The notes: generated by a model from the letters alone, not told the origin. DNA of 64,000 bases from an uncultured Bacteroidales bacterium (GCA_902778625.1 CACYYM010000030.1:1-64000), one strand, 5' to 3'. Positions 53,631-62,351 are shown, counted from the stretch's first letter. Program-made: numbers and translations.

Positions 53631-54731
53631 TTATGTTGTTTTGCAAACCATGATACTATGGCCTTGTCCCAAGCCATCGTAGATGCTTTCTATCTCCAAG
53701 CCTGCCTGGCGGATGAGGCGCCGCATGTCGTCCGAGTGGTACATCTTGCTGTTCCCGTTTGCCATTGCGGTGAAGTAGAGGCTGGTCATTGTAAGGCAGA
53801 AGGCAGCGGGCTCAAAGCGTTGGCGGTCCCAGAAGGTTTCCATGATGAAGATCCGTGTCTCGTCGGTCATGGCCTCCTTTGCCCGTGTCAGTATGCTGAC
53901 AATCTCTTCCTCACTGAAGCAATCGAGGAACTGCGACATCCAAATGGCATCGAGGCCGCCTTCTCTTTTGGGAAAGCCAGCTTCTTTGTCGAGCAGGTTG
54001 ATGGCGTAGCCCTTGATGCGGTCCGCACCAGGCTTGCCTGCTATGTTCTCCTGCATCATCTTTATCTGCTGAGGCAGGTCGAGGATAGTCACTTCAACCT
54101 CCTCATCGTAAGCCACACATTGCAATGCCCACTTGCCTGTGTTGCCGCCTACATCGTAGAGCGAGCGGACAAAATGCTCGGCAAAGACAATCTTGAGCGC
54201 CTCGGGGAAAGAGGAGTCACTGTAGAAATGGTCGAAGTTGAGCCAACTTTCCTTTGCTTGCGGAGGAAAGCTTGACAGGCCTTCATACAATGTCGGCCAG
54301 TCGCCAAGGTGCTTCAATCCTACGGGGCGACCTTCCATGAGTGCCTCTTCGAGGTTGAACATGCCGAGGTAGTTGACGTCGTGGTTGAAGTCGATGTTCA
54401 CCTTTGTTGCTGGGTCGTTCAGCAGGAACCAACCCGTCTTGGAGATTGAGTAGCGGTCGGTGTCTGGGTTAATGAGCACGGTACCGATGCTGAGCGAAGC
54501 CTCAAGCAGGCACTTGCAGGCATAGAGGGAGAGTCCGCTGCGTTCAGCCACCTCTGCTGTAGTGAGTCCTTTCTCGCTGTCTCTCAGCATCTCAAGGATG
54601 CCAAACTTCAGCATCAGCCTGCTTGCCTGAAACACTATCGGTCCCCACGCAATGAACTCAGCCTGCCTTTGTGCCTCACGGGCAGAGAGCTGCTCGGAAG
54701 TGTATCTTTTTAATGAAGACGGCAAATTCAT
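53631..54731 (-). CDS. SAM-dependent O-methyltransferase
   Basis: 366 residues. An N-terminal winged-helix/dimerisation domain (LTTAEVAERSGLSLYACKCLLEAS, about 58-81) and a class I methyltransferase domain with LYDVGGNTGKWALQCVAYD (about 190-208), VTILDLPQQ and the DAIWMSQFLDCF loop. This is the plant-type small-molecule O-methyltransferase layout. Aryl-polyenes and flexirubins often carry a methylated phenol, and this enzyme is a candidate for that step. Confidence 0.9.
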   Translation of the reverse strand: MNLPSSLKRYTSEQLSAREAQRQAEFIAWGPIVFQASRLMLKFGILEMLRDSEKGLTTAEVAERSGLSLYACKCLLEASLSIGTVLINPDTDRYSISKTGWFLLNDPATKVNIDFNHDVNYLGMFNLEEALMEGRPVGLKHLGDWPTLYEGLSSFPPQAKESWLNFDHFYSDSSFPEALKIVFAEHFVRSLYDVGGNTGKWALQCVAYDEEVEVTILDLPQQIKMMQENIAGKPGADRIKGYAINLLDKEAGFPKREGGLDAIWMSQFLDCFSEEEIVSILTRAKEAMTDETRIFIMETFWDRQRFEPAAFCLTMTSLYFTAMANGNSKMYHSDDMRRLIRQAGLEIESIYDGLGQGHSIMVCKTT

Positions 54732-54746
54732 GTCAGAGTGGAACGT

Positions 54747-55274
54747 TTATTTCAGTTTGGCAACCTTCGTTCCCAAAATCATGAAAGTCTTTCCAAAGGC
54801 CTCGCGTCGAACATAATCGGTACCGTCTTCTGCCTCGTCAATTTCTATCTCAGCAACGGTTCCGCCTTTAGCGTCAACAATTTTCAGGTTGCCCCACATC
54901 TTAGCTTCAGTACGAGGGCCCCAACCCATCACATTAACGAAAGAGTCCAAATTAGTCACAGTAATTACAAACTTGTAGTCAGCACCTTTCTTCCCTTGTT
55001 CCAGCTTGATGCCTTTCGATTTAGCGTTGAAGCCTTCGATGAACTTTTCAGCACAGTCTTTCTTTATGAAAGCATAGTCTTCACCAAACTCAGCAGCGGC
55101 TGTTTTCTTGTTGTCGTACTGTGTCTTGCTCCAGTCGAGAACCAAGCTGGCAGTGGCAGCTTCTTTCATGAATTTCTTCAATTCTACCTTACTGCTTTTT
55201 ACAGATAGAGGATTACCGGCAAACATTGTGACGCTTGCAAACATTGCCATCAGGGCTAATACCAGTTTTCTCAT
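54747..55274 (-). CDS. Exported hypothetical protein
   Basis: 175 residues. Signal peptide MRKLVLALMAMFASVTMFA. The mature part is a small alpha/beta protein with KFVITVTNLDSFVNVMGWG and AEIEIDEAEDG. No family is recognised. It lies between the first ketosynthase and the methyltransferase within the same operon (15- and 31-base gaps), so a periplasmic role linked to the product is possible. Confidence 0.75.
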   Translation of the reverse strand: MRKLVLALMAMFASVTMFAGNPLSVKSSKVELKKFMKEAATASLVLDWSKTQYDNKKTAAAEFGEDYAFIKKDCAEKFIEGFNAKSKGIKLEQGKKGADYKFVITVTNLDSFVNVMGWGPRTEAKMWGNLKIVDAKGGTVAEIEIDEAEDGTDYVRREAFGKTFMILGTKVAKLK

Positions 55275-55305
55275 AGTGGTTTAAGGTTTGAGGTTATACA
55301 TTATT

Positions 55306-56529
55306 TTATATAGTTGCAATTATCAACGCGCTGTTTGTGCCGCCGAAGCCAAAGGAGTTGGAGAGGACGACTTTGATGTCAGCCTCTGTCGTGGTGCGGG
55401 CAATGTTGAGTTTCTCGGAGTGCTCGTCGGGATTGTCGAAGTTGAGGTTCGGCGCCACGAAATGGTTTTGCATCATGATGAGGGAGTAGACAATTTCGCT
55501 TGCCCCTGCCATCCAGCACTCGTGCCCTGTCATGCCTTTCGTGCTGCTGATGAGGGCGTGCTGACCGTGGAACAGGCGGTCGAGCGCAATGGCTTCGTAC
55601 ATGTCTCCCTGACGCGTTGAGGTGGCATGAGCATTGATGTAGTCGATATCTGACGGTTCAAGCGCGGCATCCTTTAAGGCTCGCGACATTGCAATGACGC
55701 AGCCTTCGTCGCTCGGCTGACTGATGATGGCTGTGCCGTTTGACGAAAAGCCGTAACCTTTGACTTCTGCCAGGATGTATGCTCCGCGAGCCAAGGCGTG
55801 CTCATATTCTTCGAGGACAAGCGCCGCGCCACCGCCGCTGGGCACCAGTCCGTCGCGGTCGCGGTCAAAGGGACGACTGGCTTTCGTAGGCTCATCCATG
55901 CGTCTGGAGAAAGCTCCGATGGCATCGAACGAGGCCATGCTGTAGTAGTTCGTCTCTTGAGCACCGCCGCAGAGCACCATCTCCTGCAGTCCTTGTTTCA
56001 CAAGCATGTAGGCGATGCCAATTGAGTGGCTTCCGCTTGCACAAGCCGCACTGATGGTGAAGTTCACACCCTTCAGGTGGAACGCGGTGCTGAGGTTCAT
56101 GTTGACGGTGGAGTTCATGGACTGGAAGATGTAGTTCTGCCCGAGCAGTTCCGAATCTCGCTTTTCCTCCATAATTCTTGCAGCCTCGATGACGGGCTTG
56201 GCCGACGAGTCGTTGCCGAAGATGCAGCCCACCTCGTTTTCCATGAGATAGTTTTCGTCAACCTGCGCCATTTGGAAAGCCTCGCGGCTCGCCATGTAGG
56301 CATATTCAGCTTCCTCAGAGAAACCGCGCCGCAGATGTCGGTCGAGGAGTCCCTTCAGCACGGGAGTCTTCACCATGCCGGTCAGTCCGGACTGGTAGCC
56401 GTAGCCCATTCTGTCATTGTCCATTACGATGCCGGACCGCCCTTCACGAAGCGCGTCCCTCACCTCGTCCGTGCTTGTCCCGAGGCACGACCAGATGCCC
56501 ATGCCTGTTATGACAACTCTCTTTGCCAT
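55306..56529 (-). CDS. Beta-ketoacyl-ACP synthase (FabF-like)
   Basis: 407 residues. Complete ketosynthase: active cysteine in ISAACASGSHSIGIAYML (about 165), HATSTRQGD (His near 300) and STKGMTGHECWMAGASE (His near 335), ending NSFGFGGTNSALII. It begins the first transcription unit of the cluster, with a TAGCTTTGC box upstream. Likely the chain-elongating ketosynthase of the pathway. Confidence 0.93.
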   Translation of the reverse strand: MAKRVVITGMGIWSCLGTSTDEVRDALREGRSGIVMDNDRMGYGYQSGLTGMVKTPVLKGLLDRHLRRGFSEEAEYAYMASREAFQMAQVDENYLMENEVGCIFGNDSSAKPVIEAARIMEEKRDSELLGQNYIFQSMNSTVNMNLSTAFHLKGVNFTISAACASGSHSIGIAYMLVKQGLQEMVLCGGAQETNYYSMASFDAIGAFSRRMDEPTKASRPFDRDRDGLVPSGGGAALVLEEYEHALARGAYILAEVKGYGFSSNGTAIISQPSDEGCVIAMSRALKDAALEPSDIDYINAHATSTRQGDMYEAIALDRLFHGQHALISSTKGMTGHECWMAGASEIVYSLIMMQNHFVAPNLNFDNPDEHSEKLNIARTTTEADIKVVLSNSFGFGGTNSALIIATI

Positions 56530-56560
56530 CCTGTAAATTGCAATTGTTAGACATTATTAT

Positions 56561-56569
56561 GCAAAGCTA
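56561..56569 (-). promoter_or_regulatory. -7 box (TAGCTTTGC) of the first cluster unit
   Basis: Minus-strand TAGCTTTGC 32 bases before the FabF-like ATG. Confidence 0.55.
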
Positions 56570-56681
56570 CAACTTTTTCTTGAAATGGCAAGCACTTGAA
56601 TGAGGAATTCCATTATTTTTTTACTTATTTACATACTTTTTACACTTGGGACTTTGAATAACGCCTGCAGCGATGTCTTCA

Positions 56682-56868
56682 AACGCCGCGTGCGGCGTTG
56701 GTCATTTCCGCGTGCGGCGACGGCAATCCCCGCACGCGGCATTTTAATCCCCGCACGCGGCATTTTAATCCCCGCCTGCGAAGTTCGTAAACACAACGTG
56801 CTAAGTTTGCCAACACAACGTGCCAAGTTTACAAACTTAACGTGTTAAAAAATTGACGAGCCACGTCG
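56682..56868. repeat. Palindrome array 8, mixed CCGCACGCGG and AACGTG types
   Basis: Units centre at about 56689, 56711, 56733, 56754, 56775 (GC-rich type) and then 56797, 56819, 56841 (AACGTG type). Spacings are 22, 22, 21, 21, 22, 22 and 22. The first unit, AACGCCGC-GT-GCGGCGTT, has perfect 8-bp arms. It lies in the 427-base gap between the ExbD operon and the FabF-like gene; the gap holds no convincing gene. Confidence 0.9.
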
Positions 56869-56896
56869 TGTTCGAAAACAAGGAGAAGAGTAAGAT

Positions 56897-56933
56897 AAAG
56901 AGCGGCTCCCTCTTTGTGGGGGAACCGCTCTTT
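56897..56933 (-). terminator. Terminator of the ExbB-ExbD operon
   Basis: AAAGAGCGG (56897-56905) pairs with CCGCTCTTT (56925-56933), extended by TCCC/GGGGA. Located 23 bases after the ExbD stop on the minus strand. Confidence 0.75.
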
Positions 56934-56956
56934 GTATGTAACTGAAGGGATTGGTA

Positions 56957-57415
56957 TCAGTTTCTCTTGGTTGCTGAGTAGTTGATACGCAGCGCCCAGG
57001 ATTTACGCAATACTTCCTTGATGTCGGTGATGTAACCCATCTGGGTGTGCTGGTCGGCCTTGATGCTGATAATCTGCTCTGCTTGGTTTGTCATGCCCTG
57101 ACGCTCTGCTGCCACGAAGTCCATGACTTCCTTTGCCTCTGCAAAGCGGTCGTTGAGCTGAATACGCGTGCTGCTACCCATCTGGGCGCGCAGATTGTCG
57201 GTCGGGGGACCTACGTAGATGAACGATACCACTGACTTCTTCTCCAGTTTCTCGAGTTCTGTACCTGCGGGGATGGTGAACTTGACCTTGAGGGTCACTT
57301 CACGCATCGTTGTTACCATCATGAAGAAGAATAGGATGGTAAAAATCAAGTCGGGCAGAGATGATGTGTTCATCTCAGGCATTCCACGACGTTCTTTTCT
57401 TCTGAATCCTGCCAT
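56957..57415 (-). CDS. exbD: ExbD/TolR-family biopolymer transport protein
   Basis: 152 residues. One N-terminal membrane helix (about 19-40: SLPDLIFTILFFFMMVT) with the conserved aspartate, then a periplasmic domain. Part of the proton-driven motor that energises TonB. Its ATG shares one base with the stop of the upstream ExbD (TAATG). Confidence 0.92.
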   Translation of the reverse strand: MAGFRRKERRGMPEMNTSSLPDLIFTILFFFMMVTTMREVTLKVKFTIPAGTELEKLEKKSVVSFIYVGPPTDNLRAQMGSSTRIQLNDRFAEAKEVMDFVAAERQGMTNQAEQIISIKADQHTQMGYITDIKEVLRKSWALRINYSATKRN

Positions 57416-58017
57416 TATTGATCTCCTCCATACTTTTTAGGTTCTGCCTCAGAGATGTTCTGGGGATAGTATTCCCTGATGGCTTTTTTCTCTTCGTCCT
57501 TGAGGTACTGGTATTCGCGGCCGAACTTCTGCTTGGACACTTCGTTACGCAACTCGTTGTAGGCTGCCACAAGCTCGTTCTGCACCTGGAAGTACATGTT
57601 GTAGGGCGTTCCGCGGTCGGTCTGAAGGCTGACGACATGCTTGTCCGTTACGAAGCACTGACCCAACAGATCGATGTTCTTGACATGCTTCTCGGGCAGC
57701 TTGCTCAGGTTCTGTTCGTTCTTGACGAACTCCTTGACGCGAGCACGGAGCTCTCCCAGTTCACCATAGCCGCTGTTCATCTCGTCCTTGATCCACAGCT
57801 GACCTGCGGCGTTGATGCGGACGTAGAGAATGTTGCGGCTCTTGATGTCCATGGTGGCATCTTCCTGATCTGGATCTGGCGGCTTGGGCAGGCGGCGTGC
57901 CAAACCCATGTCGGTGTCCATTGATGTGGTGACCAGGAAGAAGATGAGCAACATGAAAGAGATATCGGCGGTTGAAGTGGTGTTCAAGCCCGGCATCTTC
58001 TTTTTTGTCTTTGCCAT
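57415..58017 (-). CDS. exbD: ExbD/TolR-family biopolymer transport protein
   Basis: 200 residues. STADISFMLLIFFLVTTSM (about 13-31) has the membrane helix and the functional aspartate. The periplasmic part is longer than in the second ExbD. The ATG giving MAKTKKKMPG at 58017 is chosen; the longer frame would extend far into the membrane-protein gene, with which it still overlaps by 34 bases. Confidence 0.92.
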   Translation of the reverse strand: MAKTKKKMPGLNTTSTADISFMLLIFFLVTTSMDTDMGLARRLPKPPDPDQEDATMDIKSRNILYVRINAAGQLWIKDEMNSGYGELGELRARVKEFVKNEQNLSKLPEKHVKNIDLLGQCFVTDKHVVSLQTDRGTPYNMYFQVQNELVAAYNELRNEVSKQKFGREYQYLKDEEKKAIREYYPQNISEAEPKKYGGDQ

Positions 58018-58487
58018 ATCTTTCCAATGCCTGTCATGCTGACGATAACGGCAATGGCTGCGGCCAGAAGCAGGATGCCCATGCTGACCATGAACACGTC
58101 CACTACGGTTACCCAACCTGCAGAGGTCACGGTGCCGTCTTGGGCTGTGAACTCTTTCTCACCGAGACCGCAAACCCATCCGAGGATGAGGGATGCAATG
58201 GTCAGGCCTGCTGTGAACAGAGTAATCTTGCCACCTGGTACGCCAGTCGTGGCAGCGGGGTCGTTCCCCTTATTGTTCTGCATGCCGCGGATTGCTGACC
58301 AGCAGGTGAGTCCTGCCGTTACCAAGATGAGGGCATACATGAGCCACATGATGACGTTGGTGAGCTTGGGCTCGTTGTTGTCGCCTACAGGATTGTCGTA
58401 GCCAATGAGCAGGAACGCTGCAAAGCAAACTACAATCAAGGCGACGCAAGCCAGAAGCACACGACTTGATATTTTCTCAATCTTCAT
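57984..58487 (-). CDS. Membrane protein between ExbB and ExbD
   Basis: 167 residues with four membrane helices (about 10-30, 45-65, 88-108, 130-152). No motif is recognised, but a similar protein lies at this place in many Bacteroidales ExbB-ExbD operons. Probably an accessory part of the TonB motor; inference from gene order only. Confidence 0.75.
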   Translation of the reverse strand: MKIEKISSRVLLACVALIVVCFAAFLLIGYDNPVGDNNEPKLTNVIMWLMYALILVTAGLTCWSAIRGMQNNKGNDPAATTGVPGGKITLFTAGLTIASLILGWVCGLGEKEFTAQDGTVTSAGWVTVVDVFMVSMGILLLAAAIAVIVSMTGIGKIWQRQKRRCRA

Positions 58488-58557
58488 AGTAGTTCTACTT
58501 TTAATGAGAGTTAAGAATTGATGTCTGTTCTCTAATCCCTAATCTCTAATCCTTCAA

Positions 58558-59397
58558 TTACTTCTTGCACTTGTCGCTCTTAACGCACATTACGAGCAGT
58601 TCCTGAGCGGCTTCTTCCATGTTACTGGTCAGGCCTTCAATCTTAGAAAGGATGTAGTTGTAGAACACCTGCAGAACCAGGGCAACGATGATACCGAAGA
58701 TGGTTGTGATAAGGGCGACCTTCATACCGCCTGCAACGACTGTCGGGCTGATATCGCCAGCACGCTGGATGTCGTCGAAGGCCATGACCATACCGATCAC
58801 AGTTCCCAAGAAGCCGAGTGACGGAGCCATTGCGATGAACAGGGTGATCCAAGAGCAGTTCTCTTCGAGGTAGGTTCCCTGTACTTCTGCTTCCATGTTG
58901 ATGGTGCGCTCGATGGTGCCGATGTCGTTGCGGTCGTTACTGTCAAGGCATTCCATAGCCTTGCGGCTTACCTGAGCAACGGGACCACGTGTGTTCTTGC
59001 ACTTCTCGATAGCGTCAGCAATCTTGCCTTTAGCAACGAGGTCGGCGAGTTCCTTCATGAACTTGCGGGTGTTAATCTGAGCGAGAGTCAGGTAAACAAC
59101 GCGCTCGATGCAGAATGCGAGACCCAGTACGAGGGCGATGGCAACGAGTGACATGAAGCCTGCGCCACCTTCGATGAACTTTGTCTTGAGGTTCTTGAAG
59201 ACGCCTTCGTTCTCTTCTTCTACGATGGGAGCAGCTTCTTCAACAGCTTCTTCCACGGCAGTAGTGTCCTCAGCTACAGAGTCAACAGCAGCTTCTACCT
59301 GTTCGGTTACAGCTTCGTCTTCCTGAGCCATTACAGATGATGTTGCAGCAAATGAGCAAGCAGCAACCATTGCAATAATTGCAAAAAACTTTTTCAT
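58558..59397 (-). CDS. exbB: ExbB/MotA/TolQ-family proton channel protein
   Basis: 279 residues. An N-terminal signal-like helix and an acidic linker (about 25-65, rich in E and V) precede the TolQ-type core with three helices; FIAMAPSLGFLGTVIGMVMAF (about 188-208) is the signature. First gene of the exbB, membrane protein, exbD, exbD operon. The extra N-terminal helix and acidic linker are typical of Bacteroidetes ExbB. Confidence 0.93.
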   Translation of the reverse strand: MKKFFAIIAMVAACSFAATSSVMAQEDEAVTEQVEAAVDSVAEDTTAVEEAVEEAAPIVEEENEGVFKNLKTKFIEGGAGFMSLVAIALVLGLAFCIERVVYLTLAQINTRKFMKELADLVAKGKIADAIEKCKNTRGPVAQVSRKAMECLDSNDRNDIGTIERTINMEAEVQGTYLEENCSWITLFIAMAPSLGFLGTVIGMVMAFDDIQRAGDISPTVVAGGMKVALITTIFGIIVALVLQVFYNYILSKIEGLTSNMEEAAQELLVMCVKSDKCKK

Positions 59398-59447
59398 TGT
59401 GTTGTTTGTTTAATTGTTTATGATTGTGTTATGTTTCTTTCTCTTTG

Positions 59448-59535
59448 CGGAGAGAGCGAGATTCGAACTCGCGAACCAGTTTTGCCGGTCACACGCTTTC
59501 CAGGCGTGCCTCTTCAGCCACTCGAGCATCTCTCC
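59448..59535 (-). tRNA. tRNA-Ser (GGA)
   Basis: Minus-strand acceptor GGAGAGA pairs with TCTCTCC. Anticodon stem CACGC/GCGTG encloses CTGGAAA, anticodon GGA. A long variable arm and T loop GTTCGAATC are present. No encoded CCA. A TATCTTTGT box (59588-59595) lies upstream. Confidence 0.95.
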
Positions 59536-59587
59536 CTTTATGGGGCGCGCCAGTGTGAGACGTGTCTTACTTTGCGCTTTTCGGTTA

Positions 59588-59595
59588 CAAAGATA
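59588..59595 (-). promoter_or_regulatory. -7 box (TATCTTTG) of tRNA-Ser
   Basis: Minus-strand TATCTTTG about 53 bases before the tRNA 5' end. Confidence 0.5.
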
Positions 59596-59671
59596 GCTTT
59601 TTTTCTTATATTGCCATAGATTTTAGGCAAAAAAGTTTCGGTTTCTGTGCTTTTTTGTTGTTTTTGAAGGC

Positions 59672-60454
59672 TTAAAGCTTGTTCAGGCGCTGAAATATGC
59701 GCCTTGCATTGTTGTTTGTGACGCTTTCTGCTTGCTTCTCGCTCACATTATATATTTGTGCTACTTTTTGCAGTACTTCTGCGACGTATGAGCTCTCGTT
59801 GCGCTTGCCACGATAAGGCACGGGAGCGAGGTAGGGGGAGTCTGTTTCGAGAACAATTCGCTCCAAGGGAACTGAGGCCAATGTCTCGGGCAAAGGGCTA
59901 TTCTTGTAGGTGACGACGCCGCCTATGCCAAGCGCGAAGTCTGGGAACTGAAGTAGCTCCAGCGCTTCGTCTGTCGTGCCTCCGAAGCAATGAAAGACGC
60001 CAGTGATGCCTTCGTCTTTGTACTCTGAGATGGCTGTCACGAGCTGACGATGTGCGGAGCGGGAGTGAATCATGAGCGGTAAGTGATACTTGATGGCCCA
60101 TTCAATTTGGACGCGAAAGGTCTCTTCCTGCTCCTTTGCTTTGCTTTTGTCCCAGTAGTAGTCGAGCCCCACCTCGCCGATGGCAATGTAGGGATGGTCG
60201 GGGGCTTTGAGCAAGGCTTCCATGTCAACAAGGACTTGCTTGTAGTCTTCCTCGATGTCTGTGGGGTGCAAGCCCATCATTGGAAAGCAGTAGTCAGGAT
60301 AGCGGTAACAGAGGTCGAGCATCTGCTCTATGCTTTCTGCGTTGATGTTGGGCAAGAGGATGAGCTCGACGCCTGCTTGTTTTGCCCGCATGATGACGTC
60401 TTCGCGGTCGGCGCGGAATACAGGTTCGTAGATGTGGCTGTGTGTGTCTATCAT
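59672..60454 (-). CDS. TatD-family metal-dependent hydrolase
   Basis: 260 residues. Metal ligands in MIDTHSHIYEP, GEVGLDYYWDKS, HSRSAH, FHCFGG and LETDSPYLAP. A 3'-5' DNA exonuclease-type hydrolase of the TatD/YcfH group. Its ATG overlaps the polyprenyl-synthetase stop by 4 bases. Confidence 0.93.
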   Translation of the reverse strand: MIDTHSHIYEPVFRADREDVIMRAKQAGVELILLPNINAESIEQMLDLCYRYPDYCFPMMGLHPTDIEEDYKQVLVDMEALLKAPDHPYIAIGEVGLDYYWDKSKAKEQEETFRVQIEWAIKYHLPLMIHSRSAHRQLVTAISEYKDEGITGVFHCFGGTTDEALELLQFPDFALGIGGVVTYKNSPLPETLASVPLERIVLETDSPYLAPVPYRGKRNESSYVAEVLQKVAQIYNVSEKQAESVTNNNARRIFQRLNKL

Positions 60455-61425
60455 TTCTGACGTCCCATGAGTTCGAGGGCGATGCCGTGAAGCATCTGTT
60501 TGCGTTGCTCGGGCAGGCTAACTTTTGCAAGGCAGGCTTCAGCCTCGACGTAGTAGGCGTTCATGCGTTCCTTTGTCATACGGTCAACGCCAATCTTTGT
60601 GTAGAGAGCGGTGACTGCTTTTATCTTCTCGTCTGGGTTGCAGTCCTTGCTTTCGAGCCATTGTTGCAACTCTGCCCGGTCTTTTTCAGAAGCATGGAGC
60701 AGGGCATTGATGAGCATGAAGGTCTTCTTGTTGCAGAGGATGTCGCCACCAATCTTCTTGCCGAAGACTGCTGGGTCGCCATAGACGTCGAGGTAATCGT
60801 CCTGAAGCTGGAAGGCAAGCCCGAGGTTCTCGCCAAAGCGATAAAGTGCTTCTGCATCTTCCTTGGGAGCGTCGGCAAGCGTGGCGCCTATCTGCAAGGC
60901 ACAAGCCAGGAGAACGGAAGTCTTGAGGCGAATCATCTCGATGTACTCGGCCTCTGTGACGTCGTTTCTTGTCTCGAAGTCCACGTCGTATTGTTGTCCT
61001 TCGTCAATCTCGATGGCGGTCTTGCTGAAGATGTGCATCACGTCTGGCAACTTCTCTTTCGGGCATTGCATCATGTATTGGAAGGCCAGGACGAGCATGT
61101 TGTCGCCGCTGAGGATGGCGGTGTTGTCGTTCCACTTGAGGTGGACGCATTGCTTGCCTCGGCGCACTTCTGCTCTGTCCATGAGGTCGTCGTGGAGAAG
61201 TGTGAAGTTATGGTAAGTTTCGAGTCCTATGGCGGGCATGATGCAGGGCTTGACATCTTCCCGATAGAGATTGTAAGCCATGAGCATGAGCACGGGACGG
61301 ATGCGCTTGCCTCCAAGCGAGAGGACGTAGCGGATGGGTTCGTACAGACCTCTTGGCTCGCGTTCAAGGGGTAGGGCGGCGATGGCTTCGTTGACTTGCA
61401 GAAGAAGTTCTTTGCTACTATACAT
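60451..61425 (-). CDS. Polyprenyl synthetase (farnesyl/geranylgeranyl diphosphate type)
   Basis: 324 residues. The first aspartate-rich motif LLHDDLMDRAEVRRG (about residues 82-96) and the second FQLQDDYLDVYGD (about 205) bind the magnesium-diphosphates; GGKRIRP and GGDILCNKKT are present. Makes an isoprenoid diphosphate for quinones or the cell wall carrier. Chain length cannot be read with confidence. Confidence 0.93.
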   Translation of the reverse strand: MYSSKELLLQVNEAIAALPLEREPRGLYEPIRYVLSLGGKRIRPVLMLMAYNLYREDVKPCIMPAIGLETYHNFTLLHDDLMDRAEVRRGKQCVHLKWNDNTAILSGDNMLVLAFQYMMQCPKEKLPDVMHIFSKTAIEIDEGQQYDVDFETRNDVTEAEYIEMIRLKTSVLLACALQIGATLADAPKEDAEALYRFGENLGLAFQLQDDYLDVYGDPAVFGKKIGGDILCNKKTFMLINALLHASEKDRAELQQWLESKDCNPDEKIKAVTALYTKIGVDRMTKERMNAYYVEAEACLAKVSLPEQRKQMLHGIALELMGRQK

Positions 61426-61485
61426 TATTATATATTATATAGGGGTAGGAAAGGGAAGATGGGGGGAGAGGGAAAATGAGAAAAA

Positions 61486-61559
61486 GAAGATAGAAGAAGA
61501 TAGCTTGGGCTTGCTGAAAGAGTGTTGTCCTCTATCTCCCTCTATCTTCTTCTATCTTC
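61486..61559. repeat. Perfect 18-bp inverted repeat with a 38-base loop
   Basis: GAAGATAGAAGAAGATAG (61486-61503) is exactly complementary to CTATCTTCTTCTATCTTC (61542-61559). The sequence is purine-rich on one strand. It fills the gap between tonB and the polyprenyl-synthetase gene; there is no T tract after it, so it may be a 3'-end stabiliser or a terminator of unusual form. Confidence 0.85.
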
Positions 61560-61583
61560 CTTTGTCTTCCTCGGTCAAGTTCT

Positions 61584-62300
61584 TTAGTTCAGGCGGAACA
61601 TGACAGGCAGTGTGAAGCGTGAACGCACGGGTTTGTTGCCTTGTCGTGCGGGCTTCCACTTCGGCATCATCTTCACGACGCGCTCTGCTTCCTTGGTGAG
61701 GTTGGCGTCAGGAGAACGCATGGTCTTCACGTCCACGATGGAGCCGTCCTTGTTGACCACGAAGTTCACGATGACACGACCCTGCACGCCTTGTTCCTGG
61801 CAGATGCTGGGGTACTTGATGTGTTCGCTGAGCCATTTGAAGCAAGCTTCGTCGCCGCCGGGGAACTGTGCGTTCTCTTCCACCATTTCGTAGATGCGGT
61901 CATCGTCGTCTGCCTCGACTACAGGGCCAACGGGACCTGTCACGACGGCAGCACTGGGAGCGCCTGTACCTACGACAGCTGTGATGGCTTGGTTCATTTC
62001 CTCGGATGTTTCGACTTCTTCCTCGGGAAGTTCGGTGTCGTCCTCAACCTCGTTGATGAACTCCATTACGGTAGGAGCGGCTGCTGGAGGAGGAGCCACG
62101 ACTTCCTGTTGCTGAGTGATGGGAATCATGTCCTCTTCCATTCGGTAATCATAAATTTTGTCTTCTTCGACCACCTTCACCTCGCGCTGAGTGTACTCGA
62201 AGGCGACGAACATAGCAGCGAGTGCCAGCACATAACCAATCAGCATGTTGGTCGATTTTTGGCCTCTCAGCTCTTCGTTAACTGTCTTGTTAGCTTCCAT
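61584..62300 (-). CDS. tonB: TonB energy-transducing protein
   Basis: 238 residues. An N-terminal membrane helix (about 20-36) follows a cytoplasmic stretch. The periplasmic linker is Pro/Glu-rich (VAPPPAAAP, EVEDDTELPEEEVE). The C-terminal TonB domain has YPSICQEQGVQGRVIVNFVV and ends in FTLPVMFRLN. Couples the ExbB-ExbD motor to outer-membrane receptors. Has its own -7 box. Confidence 0.94.
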   Translation of the reverse strand: MEANKTVNEELRGQKSTNMLIGYVLALAAMFVAFEYTQREVKVVEEDKIYDYRMEEDMIPITQQQEVVAPPPAAAPTVMEFINEVEDDTELPEEEVETSEEMNQAITAVVGTGAPSAAVVTGPVGPVVEADDDDRIYEMVEENAQFPGGDEACFKWLSEHIKYPSICQEQGVQGRVIVNFVVNKDGSIVDVKTMRSPDANLTKEAERVVKMMPKWKPARQGNKPVRSRFTLPVMFRLN

Positions 62301-62343
62301 GTTATTTTGTTGTTATTGTTGTCGAAATACTTTATTCGTGCCA

Positions 62344-62351
62344 CAAAGATA
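62344..62351 (-). promoter_or_regulatory. -7 box (TATCTTTG) of tonB
   Basis: Minus-strand TATCTTTG 44 bases before the tonB ATG. Confidence 0.55.

Noticed and set aside
56600..56848. An 82-residue frame with repeated ILIPARG
   Set aside because: The repeats are array 8 read in one frame where two units happen to be 21 bases; no start context or homologue features.
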